Assembly (NCBI GenBank): GCA_020744425.1 | Contig: JAGMUV010000004.1 | Span: 3,844,001 to 3,908,000 of the forward strand | Source: Dactylonectria macrodidyma | Taxonomy: Eukaryota; Ascomycota; Sordariomycetes; Hypocreales; Nectriaceae | DNA: 64,000 bases | Direction: 5' to 3' | In this document: positions 44,024 to 56,398 of the stretch, in pieces | Layout of the letters: each line of letters begins with the position of its first letter | How positions within the stretch are numbered: the first letter of the stretch is position 1 | Notes under the pieces: generated by a model | The model's database searches: none | Told to the model about the DNA's origin: nothing | Seen by the model: the letters and a program-made list of their open reading frames with translations, nothing else | Translations under genes and position numbers: made by a program

Positions 44024-47000
44024 GACGAGTGCTCTGACGTATTCATATATATGTAATGCACATAGACGGTCAAAGGGGAGTGTAATGGAAAAAGACTTGG
44101 GACTACGGCGAATATACGGATATTGGGGCATCTAGATACCATGTACGACATGAGACGGGTTACGGGATTCCTTGGGGATTGGACATAGCCAGGATATACC
44201 TAATTGATTCAATGACTTGATGATGATGTTTCCATGCGGTTAATAGTCTAGGCTTAGAAATCTAGCCAAGTTTTTCAGGCGTCTAATTCAGGGAACCGTC
44301 AAGTTGGATCAAGGCTGGCTGAAGCCAGGGTCAGCATGCCCAAATTAGTCGAAATCGGGGCCGATCCCAAGTGTCACGGACCCGAGCATCTGGAAATCAG
44401 GATAGAGCTCGCATGGTAAGTTGAGAACCTAGTTTACCATAGTAAGACACACCCCGTCGAGTCATGCGTCGAAGATGGCCCGAGTCAAAACCCTGGAGGA
44501 AAGGTCGCCAGGGACGGAACGGAGGGCACAGGCCGCTGACCGAACGCTCTGATGGGAAGTGGAGGCGCCTTGTGTGAATCCTCACGTGGTTGATGGGGGG
44601 TCGGGAAATGGTTGGACAGGAGAGGTACCTATTTGTGTCCCCTTTGCCAAGCGAGTAGAGCTGGGGGAAGAAGAGGTGGTGGCCACCAAAAAAGGCTACT
44701 GTTTGAGCGAGTGCCGGTGGTTGGGTCAACTTGTGGTGCGGAAGCGCGCTCGACACGGAGGGTGGAGGCGTATATAGAGTTGGGTCTGGTCGGTCGAGGC
44801 CCTGATTCGATCGGCCGCAGCCGAGGCGCGGCCCTTAAGACCGGGAGGTTAACCAGCCTGTTTGTCTGGTCTCCTCCCATTCTCCTTGATCAGTGAGTGA
44901 AGCATGGCAATGGGGCCATCTTTGGCTTCAGCCGAGCCCGGGCCGGGAACGTGTTTTGGTGCCTATTTAGCTGGGCGGGCGGGGGAGGAGGCTTAACCAG
45001 AGACGCTGGCTAGTTCTGGGGTTCGGAGATGGCGGCAAGTCGATGGATTATGTAGCGGAATGCGTCTCGCTCTACGAATGGACATGGAATTTCTCTTGCG
45101 CTGCGTGAATCTGTTGAGTACCGCAACTTGGTAGGTACCTTATCTGCCTGCAGTGAAGCACTCATGATAGCAGATATCCTGGGCGGCGGGAGGTGGGGGC
45201 CAATCGGCAGCCCGACATTCGCAACAAAAGCCAACCACCAACCGAAGGTCGGAATCGGGGCAAAGGTGGGGGCGGAAAAGTAGAAGGAGAAGAAGAATGC
45301 GAAGAAAGCAAAAAGGAAGGGATCAATGAAAGGAGGCGAGACGTCCAAGGTCGCTCTCTCTCCTCCCGAGGGATGCAGTACGTTTCTCGCAGGGACAAAG
45401 CTCCATCCGAGGTGGGGAGACGATGCAGATGCAACGCAGCGTCAGGTCAGACAAGGGTGGATTGTCCAAGCCGACGGAGAGAAGAACCGAAGGATACTGT
45501 ACAACTGCTCGTGATTCAGCGCGAGGGTGATTCGAGAGTGAATAACGAATCTGTCACCTGGTTTGGATAGTGGGAATGAGTAACCGTGAAACAGTCTGGC
45601 TTGGTCATGAGCATTAAGAGCATCCGATGGGTGATGATGGCCTGTCGGCTTGTCACCACTGGCCCCGTCTGGTTGGAAAGCCGAGGGAATCAACCAACAT
45701 CCGCACAGTGAGCAATCATGTCTCGTCATGGAAGCACCCTCCATCATGGGTCCCTCGATTCCATCTCTTCAACCATCCCACTCGGATATTCCAGCGAAAT
45801 GGCCGCCTACCTCATCACGTGCTTGGGCTGATGCACGCACTGTAAGCAACGTGGAACGAGTCAAGAGAAAGAATGAGAGAAGGAGTGGAGCGGCACAAGA
45901 GGGCCAGTCGGACGAGACGAAAGGCACTTTGTTCCCGAACCACCACCAAAAAGACTTTTTCCCCTTCCATCTGGAACTTGGTCCTCGGGTACGGGTACGT
46001 AATTAGGCCCAACATGGGGAAAAGAGAGTAACCTAGAGTATCCAAGTGGGTGGACAAACCGGCAGTGCTAAAGGGTGCATTCCAAGTTTTCATGATGATG
46101 GTCATCATCATAACCTGAAGGACCTTCACTATCGGACATGGCCGGAGGCGGCGGCGGCAGTCAGATGTCATGAAGAATACGGAGTAAGAAGAAGAAAGGA
46201 AAAAAATCATCCAATAAGGCGCCGCAATAAGCAGACAACGGCAGTGGGCAACTGGGCACGAGGGACAGTGAGAAAAAGAAACGAGACGGAATCTGCATCA
46301 GCATCGGTCAGCCTGTTCTCGTGACTGGGGGCAAGAGCGGGCTGCAGACGAGAGGAGGAGGCTCATTGTGCAAGTACATAGTACGATGAATAATACCTAC
46401 AGGGTTGTAGAGGGGATACCCGCCTGTAGGGGATATCCGTCCAGATGGATATGACGAGTAACAGTGACAAACCGACCGGCGGCAGGACCGAGCCCTTAGG
46501 ACCTCCATGAACCGAACCCGACCTGTAGGTAAGGTAGGGCGAGCCTCGAGGTACTTGGGCCTGTCTTGTCTTCAGGTTTCCAAGGGAAGGGGTACGTGCC
46601 TTGAAAAATCACAAAATCGCCCACATTTTCTGGGGGCCCAATCAATGCCGAGGAATTCCTGCCGTGCAGCCAATCAGTCGCGTGAAAACTGCCCCCTTCC
46701 CATGGCTTCCCCCAAAAGTCCCACCCGGCCCCCAGCCATGTTCCAAGTGCTACCAACCAACGCCAACCGAGCAGGGAGGGCTGACGACGGTCCACCAAAA
46801 CCCCCCCAAAGGCAATCTGTTCAAGCCCTCCCGCACAGTGCAGCGCTGTAGTTGCAGGCCTGAACAGCACCCCATAGCCCTGTAAGGTCAGGTATCACCA
46901 CACCAGGAGACAAACGTGATGCAGTGACCAACAGCCAAGTCTAGGTACAGTGCCTCCGGCTCTAGGTACACCCACTACACCCACCTAGGTAGCGCGACAC

Positions 47001-47887
47001 CAAAAGCCACTCTTCAGAAGGTGGCCCAGAAGCCGCCTCTCGCCAGTCGTCACATCCCATCCTGCCTATCCCATCCAACATCCACTTCCGCATCCGCCCT
47101 CCGCCCTCCGCCTCCACTCCCGCCTCTCACGCCTCACGCAGCCGTCCGAAAATCGAGACGAGACGAGACGAGACGAGACGAGACGAGACGAGACGAGACG
47201 AGACAAGCGATAGAGTTGGACAGTGGACTCGGCAAGTCCGCCCTCAAGCCTCGACATTTGCATTGTGCCTCTACTCGACCCCTTCCTGCGACTCTCTTTC
47301 CCTTGCCTTGTCGACGCCTTCTCCTTCGCTTTCGCCTTCCCTATTTTTCCCCCGGCCCGGCCGCCGTACTCGACGCAGCATCACGCTTGCAACCCACGAC
47401 GCCTTGCCTCTAAGATCGCTCCCGCCGACTCCGACTTCGCCTTGTCTGCTCCATCCTCCCTAGGAAGCCATTTGTGGTGGCTCCTCCGACTTCCTTCCTC
47501 CATCGACGTCTTCCCTCTTTCCGCCACCAACAGCCGCGTCTCCACTCGATCGTCGTGCATCTCGCTGCCGAGATCGTGGGCCTTCCTCGTCACCCGTCAG
47601 CCTCGCCCCCCCTGGTTGTCATCTTGCACTCCCCTCCTCCCGCCTCGACTCGATCCTCGCGTGAGACGACAACGCTCCCCAAACCACATTTTCACAACCT
47701 CGACGTCATTAACATAGGCACACAGCCGTCGACGGTGCGGATTCGCCCTGCTCACGCAAACAGACGGGGCTAGTCTCTCAACACACACCCGCGTTACCGC
47801 CGTTTTCTCAACGACATTACACGACATTCAACATCTCCTTCGCATAGGACCACTCCGCTCCTCGTGCCAGCCACGAGCACGAGAGCC
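44024..47887. other. 3.9-kb gene-empty region upstream of cdc4
   Basis: No gene seen in 3.9 kb. Many open frames below 135 codons overlap on both strands without domain or splice structure. The right 900 bp is pyrimidine-rich and holds the (GAGAC)10 repeat, as expected for a long leader of cdc4. The rest may be an extended regulatory region. Confidence 0.5.
47155..47204. repeat. Perfect (GAGAC)10 microsatellite
   Basis: Ten uninterrupted copies of the 5-mer GAGAC, about 680 bp upstream of the cdc4 start codon, probably in its 5' leader or promoter. Five-base units are prone to length variation. Confidence 0.97.
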
Positions 47888-50800
47888 ATGTCCCCTTCGC
47901 CGTCAAGCCAGGCTCTCGAGCCTCGACAGCCCAAGCCTTCCCAGACCGTCTCCGTCAACATCTCAGAAGGTTCTCAGAGCCGTGCACGCCGCTTTCAACT
48001 AGAGGTCAGCGAGTGTGTCGAGACCAAGACCGTCACCACCACCACCCGCCTCACCCGCAAGTTCCCACACGTCTTCGTCCGAGATCCCATCCCCTTAGAG
48101 AACCTCGACACCAAAGAATATCCCCTCGCCATGAAGCCCACCCCTCCTGAGCTGATCCAGTTCTCATACAACCTCCCGGACTCGCGGAATATAGACGATG
48201 ATGAACAAGACCAAGATGTGCCCTCAACAAATGAACCTGTACGTTGCTGCTCTCCTAGTCTCATCCCTGATACTATCATCGAGATGGCCTCAACCAACCA
48301 TATCGCTAACGGCAAAATACAGGTTAAACGGCCAACCAGGGACAGCTGCACGCCCGGCCTCATCAAGAGCGAGTCTCCTCAAGATACCTCTGCCCTGAGC
48401 AGGATACCCCGACAGTCATCTCGATCACCGTCCGAAGCCTATTCTCGTCGCACCCGGCAAACTCGGGCAAGCCCTGCCGAGTCTCCTGACGCTGCAGCAC
48501 CAACCTCGAACCCTTCTAGAAGGCCAGCCCGAACCGCCCAGCTGAACGCAGTATCAGATAAGCTCCGCCGATCTCTTGCACATGGTAGCAGCAGCCGCCG
48601 TGAGACGAATGAGAGGTCGACGAGGGCATCGTCTGGCTTCCTCGCTACCCCAGACACGTCCGAAATCATCGGTGCACCCGTTGAACGTTCATCTCGTCGT
48701 CTACACCTCGACCGACTGAACCAGTCCCCCGAGCCTTCCTCCCTCCAGACTGCCCCCCATTTCGAAGCGAGTAGCCCCATCGAGAGCGACTCGCACACTG
48801 TCTTCAGCAGCAATGTGGCAACCCCTCCTATTACAGATGCCGACGCGGAGCCATTTGCTGACCCAGATGGCTCCCTCAACCAGTCTTTGCGCTCCTTTCA
48901 CCCTAGACCTACCGTCGATGTTGTCACTGCCCAGGATGCCAGTCTTCCTAGTCCGAGATTATCCCCAACCTTGGCTGCTGCTCAGCTGCACTCTGCCGAT
49001 AACGACGAGGAGGGCCATTCTAGTTTCCAGACCTCCACTACAGATCCCACCACCTGGGCTGACCAATCGCAACTGACCGAGGATGGCGACTCAAAGGCTC
49101 TGGTCCTTGCTCGCCGTGAGCACGACGATGCCCGGGCACTTGTCCGTGCTGACGCATCTGATGCTCAACTGTCGGTAGTGGACACCCAGACTCTACTTGA
49201 GGCGTTTGATTCCATGAAAACGGAGATGAAGACGTTCATGATGTACCAGTTTCTCCGCCGATGCCCCCGCCCCACTCTCCGGGTGGTGGCTGACGCCGTC
49301 AACCCTGCTCTCAAGTGTGATTTCTTGCGACAGCTACCTCTAGAACTTGGCTACCACGTCCTTTCTTACCTAGATCACCACGATCTCTGCCGAGCTGCCC
49401 AGGTCTCAAAACACTGGCGTAATATTGTTGACCGCAACGAGACCGGCTGGAAGGAACTTTTCGACCGCGATGGCTACAATCTCCCCCCTGGTGAGCTGAA
49501 CAAAGCCATTGTCCAGGGATGGGGATGGCAAGATCCCGTTGGAGCGACTGGGTATGAGAAGGACTTGAGCATGCGGAACCGCCTGACCTCTACCGAGCAA
49601 GAGCTTACCCGATCCCTTCGAAACGACCCTGGCCCGAAGTCTCGAACATCCAAGCGAAAGAGGGCGCTCAACACGTACTCGGCATCGGAGAGATCCAAGC
49701 GCCGGGCCAGCGCCCAAGACGCAGCTTCTAAAGATGAGAAGACCCAGGTCGAGGTCAAGCAGCACAAGTCGGAAGGTCCTCTGTCGGCTGCTAACGCCGC
49801 CGCCGCCGCCGTTTCCGACCCCCATTTAGGATTGCCGAGCTTGCGCCAGCTGCATCTCTACAAGTCGCTGTACCGCCGCCACCACATGATCCGCCAGAGC
49901 TGGACCAGCGGCGAGGTCAAGCCTGGCCATGTGGCCTTTGCAGCGCACCCTCGCCACGTCATTACTTGTCTTCAATTCGACGAGGACAAGATCATCACCG
50001 GTAGCGATGATACCCTGATTCACATCTACGACACGAAGACGGGCAAGCTCCGAAAGAAGCTCGAGGGACACGAGGGTGGTGTCTGGGCTCTTCAGTATGA
50101 AGGCAACATGTTGGTGTCAGGTTCCACGGACCGATCCGTTCGAGTCTGGGATATTGAGCGAGGACTCTGCCAGCAGGTGTTTTACGGACACACTAGTACC
50201 GTTCGTTGCCTCCAGATTCTTATGCCTACCGAGACTGGAAAAGACTCGAGCGGTACCGCCATTATGCAGCCGGAGAAGCCTCTCATCATTACTGGTTCTC
50301 GGGATAGCCAACTGCGAGTGTGGCGCCTCCCCGAGGTGGGCTCCCGGCGCTACATCCAAACGGGCCCTCCGGCTCACGAGTCGGACTGTCCGTACTTCAT
50401 TCGGGTGTTGTCTGGCCACACACACTCTGTCCGAGCCATCTCGGCACACGGAGACACGCTAGTCAGCGGATCTTACGATAGCACGGTCCGCGTCTGGCGG
50501 ATAAGCACCGGCGAGGCACTCCATGTTCTACACGGGCACTCCCAAAAGGTGTACTCTGTTGTTCTTGACCATGAGCGTAACCGCTGTATTTCTGGATCCA
50601 TGGATTCGCTGGTCAAGATCTGGGATCTTGCTACCGGAGCTTGCCTCCATACCCTGGAAGGACACAGCCTTCTCGTAGGTCTGCTTGACCTTCGGGACGA
50701 TCGACTGGTGTCTGCTGCAGCTGACTCGACGCTCCGCATCTGGGACCCAGAGAATGGCAAGTGCAGAAACACCCTCATGGCACACACTGGAGCCATCACC

Positions 50801-51147
50801 TGCTTCCAACATGATGGTCGCAAGGTTATTAGTGGCAGCGAAAAGACGGTCAAGATGTGGGATGTTCGAACGGGCGAATGCGTTCAAGACCTGCTGAGCG
50901 ACCTGAGTGGGGTGTGGCAGGTCAAGTTTGACGAGAGGAGATGCGTGGCAGCTGTGCAACGAGACTCGCTGACATATGTCGAGGTAAGATTGACCAGTGA
51001 AGGCTGCAATTTATGATTGGGTTACTAACATGATGACAGATTCTCGACTTTGGAGCAGTCCGAGACGGTACGCCCCCGGAGGAGCTGGGCAAGCGAATCC
51101 TGTTGAACGAGCCCGAGGTCCGGGCCATGATTGAAGAAGAGGCATGA
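47888..51147 (+). CDS. cdc4: Cdc4-type F-box/WD40 protein, substrate receptor of an SCF ubiquitin ligase
   Basis: Predicted Cdc4/Fbw7 orthologue, which brings phosphorylated proteins to the SCF ligase. Start is the first ATG in frame (47888); the frame upstream lacks one. Proposed exons 47888-48238, 48323-50983 and 51040-51147 give 1,039 aa. The first intron is 84 nt, a multiple of three without a stop, so retention would add 28 residues. The last intron (GTAAGA to GACAG) is certain because the frame needs it to reach the conserved end. The N-terminal 450 residues are Ser/Pro-rich and disordered. The F-box starts at FLRQLPLELGYHVLSYL and ends near WKELF. Eight WD-type units run from HVITCLQFDEDKIITGSDD to the end. 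Arg residues in SRDSQLRVWRLP and SYDSTVRVWRIS sit where Cdc4 binds phosphodegrons. Confidence 0.86.
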
Positions 51148-52238
51148 AAAGTCATGAGAGTCAAGAAACAGACAATACAAAGCATTGATGCATCGACGAC
51201 AGTTTGTCGGTAAGATTTGGGCGGCATATTAAGGCAGCCATTGGCGTTGATGGTCTCGCATACGAGGGGACTTGCATGGATGGGAACGAAAGGGAAAGGA
51301 ATGAATTCGGCGTTGTGGGTACTGGTTGGAGGGAGGGATATACCTATTGCTTTTAATGTTTTGTTATATGTTTAACAGCCAAAAGCCGACATGTCATGGG
51401 CGGGAGCTATTACATAGTATATGGAGACCTAGCATGCATGTACGGGCGATGGCCGGGAAAAGGGAAAAGATTAAATAAGACATACTATTATGAAATGTTG
51501 CATTATCCAAAGAGTGAGTGGTGTCGTGACGGGTGAGGAGCTGGCATCTTGAGTGTTACCGTTCATGACTGGGATATGGATACATTTGGCGAGTCAACTA
51601 CGAGGGACGTCATAATGGATGGTAAGGGCAGCAGACGAAGTACTAGCAACTTACGAATGGCGGAGCAATACGAATCACTTGCTCAATGATGCCAGCCGCA
51701 ACAGTGGTCTCAACGTGTCAAAGATATGGGTAGCATCACCACCCTCATGATGGCAGCAGCAGAAGCAGCAGCAGCAACAACGACAGCAACCACAAGGTAT
51801 CCTAGCAGTGTTTAGCTTCAACTACGCGCTAACAACTTGCTTCCGGCCCTACCTCCGCAATCGTCTGGAGGCCCCGCCCAGTCCGGGCCCGGCCCCGTAA
51901 GAATTGTCGCCGCCGTGGGCTTCGGGTCTGCGGACGCCGGCCGTATCTTGTCCCTCCGCGTTCGGGGACCGGAGCTATCACTGCAACGAATCAATTAAAG
52001 GAGAAGAGTGGGCGGCAGGAGGGGTATCAAGCCGTGGCGTGTCCTTGGGGCATCGTGCTCGAATCGTCCAGCTTAGAAGAGCTAAGACGAGCAAATGTTA
52101 TATAGATATATTACAATTGCCCGCTAGACTATGTCCTATGTAAAATACTTTTTTTTTTATATCCAAGCCGGCCTCGGTGGTTTCACATCCCAACAACATC
52201 CAAATCATCAACCCCTTCTTTTTTTGCGTGTCCATCCC
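51148..52238. other. Intergenic region between convergent genes
   Basis: Holds the 3' flanks of cdc4 and the convergent WD40 gene. An imperfect CAG/CAA repeat lies at about 51753-51799. No gene seen. Confidence 0.6.
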
Positions 52239-54087
52239 TCAAAACAACAGCTCCCATATATCCAACGTCGACGTGGTGACGCGCACACCCATCCAAGACG
52301 AGGCTTTCCCAAGAACTAGGTACCGTCCGTCGAGGCTAAAGGCGGCGGCGGTGGCGTAGCCGCTCTGGAACTTGATGGTGTACAGGACCTTGCCCGAGTA
52401 CAGGTCGCTGATGTCGACGCCCTCGTCGTTGCGGCAGCACAGGAAGCGGCAGTCCCTCGAGATGGCAATGGGCCAGCCCTCGCGGGTGCGGCGCGAGCCC
52501 AGGCTGTACGACTCGACGTCCGACGTCTCGTGGTTCCAGTGGTATACGGTGTCGCCGCGGATGGACACGATGACGTCGCCGTCGGTCGAGACGCCCAGGA
52601 ACAGCGGCTTCTTCCAGGTATCCGTGTCGAGCTTGGCCAGTGCCTTGCCGGTCTCAGGGGCCGTGAGGCGGATGGTGCCGTCGCGGGATTGCGAGATGAG
52701 TACCTTGCTATCGGGCGTGAAGACGGCGTGCGTGACTTCGTCCTGGTGGCAGGATATCACGCGCGACTTGTGCAGCACCGCCCCAGACATGATGTCGATG
52801 AGGGCGATGCGGTTGCGGGCGCTTCCTACGGCGAGCCACCGGCTGTCCGGCGAGAAGCCGAGCGGCTTGACGCCCGGCCAGCGCATCTGCTGGACGCGGC
52901 GGCCGGAGACGTAGTCCCCGAGATGGACGACGGGCCGCTTGAAGTTAACTCCATCGTGACCTTGGGGGGTGAGGTCTTTGGGATCTTCCTCGCACAGGTA
53001 CGCCCACGAGGTGCCGTCGTTGTCAAAGACCATGGACACGCCGTGCTGGGTGTTGAAGCCGTGGATTTGGATGGCGCTCATGTCTAAGAAGCGCGTGGGA
53101 GGCGCCATGGTCGACACAGCGATGATAGGGCGGTTCTTGCGCCGGAGGAAGGCGAGCTCGACTATGTCTGAGGCTGGCAGCTCTTTCTTGGCTACGTGGC
53201 GGAGGCTGATGGTTAGAGGGGCGTGGTTGGCGATGCCGAGGGCGTTGTAGTCTGGGATGGGCGGGATGACTTCCGAGTGAAGAGAGGAGGCTGACGTTCT
53301 ATACACGATGAGATATCTGAGTGTACACGTCCAACAGATGCTGTACTTACCCAGTTACGGGAGCAAGACTCCGCTCGTTGAACCCCACTCCAAGACTCCC
53401 AGACTGATCCATGTACTCTTGCAGAGCCTGGACAAACTCAATGAGCCCTGGCTGATGGGTCTGCACGCGGGCATCGTCGCTCTCGGCGTCGGCGTCCAGC
53501 TTGGCCCGCAGGTCGCGCGCCTCCTGGAGGAGCTGCGAGCTGTTGTACGGCGGCAGCTCAGAGCGGCTGGCGGGCTGGAAGTTGACGGTGCTGTTTTTGG
53601 GGCAAAAGAGTTTCCTGTTAGTTTCGTCGGGGTTGATTCCTGACTTTTCTTTTTGTCTTCCGTTTATGTGCCGATGAAGAACTGACTATAGCAATGTGTC
53701 CAACCCTAGGTTCATGGCCGTCCTCGAGCTCTCGACTAGCCGGCCGAGCGGCGCCAGTCTCTCGGCTGTGTGTTCGCGCCAGGCCTGCGAGGGCTGTTCG
53801 GTGTTGTTCAGGGCGTCGTTGATATCCTCGACGAGCAGGCCGGCCGCTTCGACGACGGCGCGAAGCGTCACCGACAGATTGGGTGGCAGCAGCGCCACGG
53901 CGTCTTCCTCGGCGTTGTGGCCTAGTAGCCGTGCTACGAGCTGCATCTCTGATAGCTCGCGCGAGAGCATGCCGAGGGCTGGTCGGGAGACTGGGTAGCC
54001 GATGATGAAGTCGCTGAGGGCGTCGCTGGTGCCTGTGGCGGCTGTGAGGAGCGTCGCACACAGCGGGGATAGGTTATCACCACCCAT
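52239..54087 (-). CDS. NLR-type fungal N-terminal domain plus WD40-like propeller protein, 566 aa
   Basis: Exons 54087-53687, 53590-53351 and 53298-52239; donors GTCAGT and GTAAGT, acceptors ACAG and ATAG, 567 codons in frame. Residues 1-134 form a helical domain resembling the N-terminal domain of fungal STAND/NLR proteins: CATLLTAATGTSDALSDF, then MLSRELSEMQLVARLL and repeated helices. A linker follows (about 135-215, with QEARDLRAKLDADAE). The C-terminal part (about 240-566) is a WD40-like propeller: GFSPDSRWLAVGSARNRIALID, VFTPDSKVLISQSRDGTIRL, FSLDGRYLVLGK and a final TLDIWELLF. No NACHT or NB-ARC nucleotide-binding domain lies between them. Function unknown; a role in recognition or scaffolding is inference from the N-domain. 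The second propeller gene in a row after cdc4, but not closely related to it. Confidence 0.8.
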
Positions 54088-54834
54088 CTTTTCACCTGAG
54101 AGCCGAGAGGATGATGACGTTGGCGGTTGAGTGAGACGATCGGGCTGGCAAGTGAGATGAACTATTTGCGATGAGACAATCTCTGTGGCGAGTGAGACGG
54201 GGTTAGTGAGAGTGAGAATCAACACGTTGCGGGATAATCGGATGTCGACCAATGTAGCCGGAAAGCGCTCCGAGAACTCAGTTCAGCTACCCCCACGGTG
54301 AAGCAGCTGCAAAAGATGTTCTATTTACAGTACGACTTCCAATCCTGTCGAGTGAGGCAGGACAATTGCGGGTTCAACTTTTGTCAATGCGTTGGAGCAT
54401 TTTTTCGCCTCGCAAGGCAACAACGTCACATCCTCTGGGGCTCATCGCGGGGCATTTCACCTGGCTTACTACGTATACTTCGACGCGTACATACAACAAC
54501 GACAGACGCTATGACACGACATACTGTGGAGAGGAAAGACACGGGGAAACAGCGTGAGAGAGAAGAAAACGAGGGGAGGGCGGGGGTTAATATTAATAAT
54601 AGAAGCAGTCACAGCGCAAAACCAACGCTTGGCTGCTTGGCTGCCATGTTGGGCCTAATGGGATGGAATACTTCGCCTTGCTGGTGGTGGTGGTGGCGGT
54701 GGGCATGTTAATTTCTCGTCTAATCGCTGTGCCACATGCAAACAAGTAGCTAACAACTAATCACTTTAAAAGACCAATCCTTATTCATCTGGTAATATCT
54801 TGAGCTTGTCGACAAAAACACACGGTGTCTCGAA

Positions 54835-54910
54835 GCTCCGACTTCTCGGCCGAGATGCCAAGCCTCGGCGCTCCAACAAGCCATCTCGGCCGGTGCCCGG
54901 CGGTCGGAGC
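54835..54910. repeat. 76-bp compound inverted repeat
   Basis: Outer arms GCTCCGAC (54835-54842) and GTCGGAGC (54903-54910) enclose inner arms CGGCCGAGATG (54847-54857) and CATCTCGGCCG (54882-54892), all perfect matches. The palindrome TCTCGGCCGAGA (54844-54855) overlaps the first inner arm. Confidence 0.85.
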
Positions 54911-55067
54911 AACATGCCGAAGGGATAATATTAGTTAATAAATCTCCTTAGGTATTTTACTGCTTGTGGGGCACTTTTGGGACTTCTCCAGATTGACAGC
55001 CACTAAGCTGTCAGGCTAATTCAGCCGAAGGCTGACTCTACATTAATCCATAAGTTTTCCCAATAAT

Positions 55068-55195
55068 GCCTTCCGTTAGGAAGGTCTTTCTTATTCACGC
55101 CCGACCCTTGACACCCTGAGTCCCTGGCCTCTGATTGGTTGCAAAGTTATCTACCTTCTGATTGGCTAATAAAATGTGGCTTCCTAACGGGAGGC
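55068..55195. repeat. Imperfect inverted repeat, MITE-like
   Basis: GCCTTCCGTTAGGAAGG (55068-55084) pairs with 55179-55195 at 15 of 17 positions. The span of 128 bp fits a small non-autonomous element, though no target-site duplication was identified. Confidence 0.6.
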
Positions 55196-55348
55196 CTTCC
55201 TAGCAAGCCGGCGTGGCGGCTGCTCCCCAGTGAGGGTTTGGTGCAGACAGGGATTAATAAGTTTCTCGGTCTCTGATTGGTTTAGATTTTGTATGGACGG
55301 CGGCAAAACGAGGAGCAACTGGACGACGGCTTAAAAAAGTGGGCCTAG

Positions 55349-55364
55349 CTTGCTAGCTAGCAAG
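55349..55364. repeat. Perfect 16-bp palindrome CTTGCTAGCTAGCAAG
   Basis: Self-complementary over all 16 bases. Lies within the repeat-rich stretch left of the HeLo pseudogene. Confidence 0.9.
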
Positions 55365-55977
55365 TCCCCCTGGCTTGTTTACTCGGAATTTCGCTTAGCA
55401 TGGAAACTTCATTCACGCAACACATCTTCATGTCTTGCGTCATTGAGTAATGCATCCGAAGTCTACTCCTCAAGGGCTTTAAGATGACTTAGTATCCATT
55501 GTCTATGCCCGCTATAGCGAGAAGAAACCGGCTGGTGACTTCGTCAGTAAACGGAAATCTGCTAGGAACACTAAGAACTGCCTGGAATATCGTAGTCAGT
55601 GCAATTCTCATGTCAGCCCTGTCTCCCCACTCCGCATGACATTCAATACTAACTAAGTGAAGCGTTCCAGATCTAACAGCGCGATCCTGACATTAAGAAA
55701 CCTCGCCGTCAGTCCTTCTTCAACTGAAAGTCCCGCTCCGAAGAGAACTGAAGAAGATGCTGGCCTATCGCCTCTTATCACCTGGTCTACGGGTCTCTCC
55801 CAGATGGCATGAAGTCTGAAGATGAGGGATCAGGAGCTTAGAAAACGACAGGTGCTTACACGGAATCCGTACATGTCACATAATACCAAGAATAGCTATA
55901 GCAATGGATCGGAACGCAGATAATGCAGTAGTATTATAGCTTCCCGGCCTGCGGACACACAGCCTTCGGCTGAGGCT

Positions 55978-56016
55978 ACCCCATGCACCCCATCGCCGCT
56001 CCAATGTGCATGGGGT
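55978..56016. repeat. Perfect 11-bp inverted repeat with 17-bp spacer
   Basis: ACCCCATGCAC (55978-55988) and GTGCATGGGGT (56006-56016) could form a stable hairpin. Function unknown. Confidence 0.88.
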
Positions 56017-56398
56017 GACGTAGTATTTTATAAGCTTCAATTAGGTACGTGCTGGACTTGTGGGACGACATGTTAACCGGGCCACCGTCTTATCTCAACA
56101 CAGCGATTTATTAACGTAAGAAAGGGATACCCTGTCCTGTGAATTTCAAAGTGTGATCTGAACCGATCTAAAGCCCAAAAATAGTCCTGCTCGCCTTTAC
56201 TGCTTAGGAAAGCCAACGCAACGCAAAACGATCAACAGAAGTCGGCTCCAATAAGCAGCATTAAGTCGACTGCCGGATCAGACCGCTTAATCCGCCGTCA
56301 GATTATGTCACGAAGCAAGCAATGACCCTGCATGATAGAACTTCGCTTGAACTACATCCCTGTTGTCAACTTGCCAGTTTCTAAACGAGAAACGAGAA

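Larger units (their letters stand above)
54088..56398. other. 2.3-kb gene-empty region with many inverted repeats
   Basis: Promoter side of the NLR-like gene on the left. From 54835 rightward there are at least six separate inverted repeats or palindromes (main ones listed separately). No coding frame supported. Looks like remains of small non-coding transposable elements. Confidence 0.55.

Noticed and set aside
47155..47204. Regular repeat considered as a CRISPR-like array
   Set aside because: Units of 5 bp without spacers in a fungal genome; a microsatellite.
47021..47773. Open frames of 99-164 codons upstream of cdc4
   Set aside because: Ser/Pro/Arg-rich translations of a pyrimidine-rich leader, without conserved features; at most upstream ORFs.
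52530..53087. 185-codon plus-strand open frame
   Set aside because: Antisense to the propeller part of the NLR-like protein.
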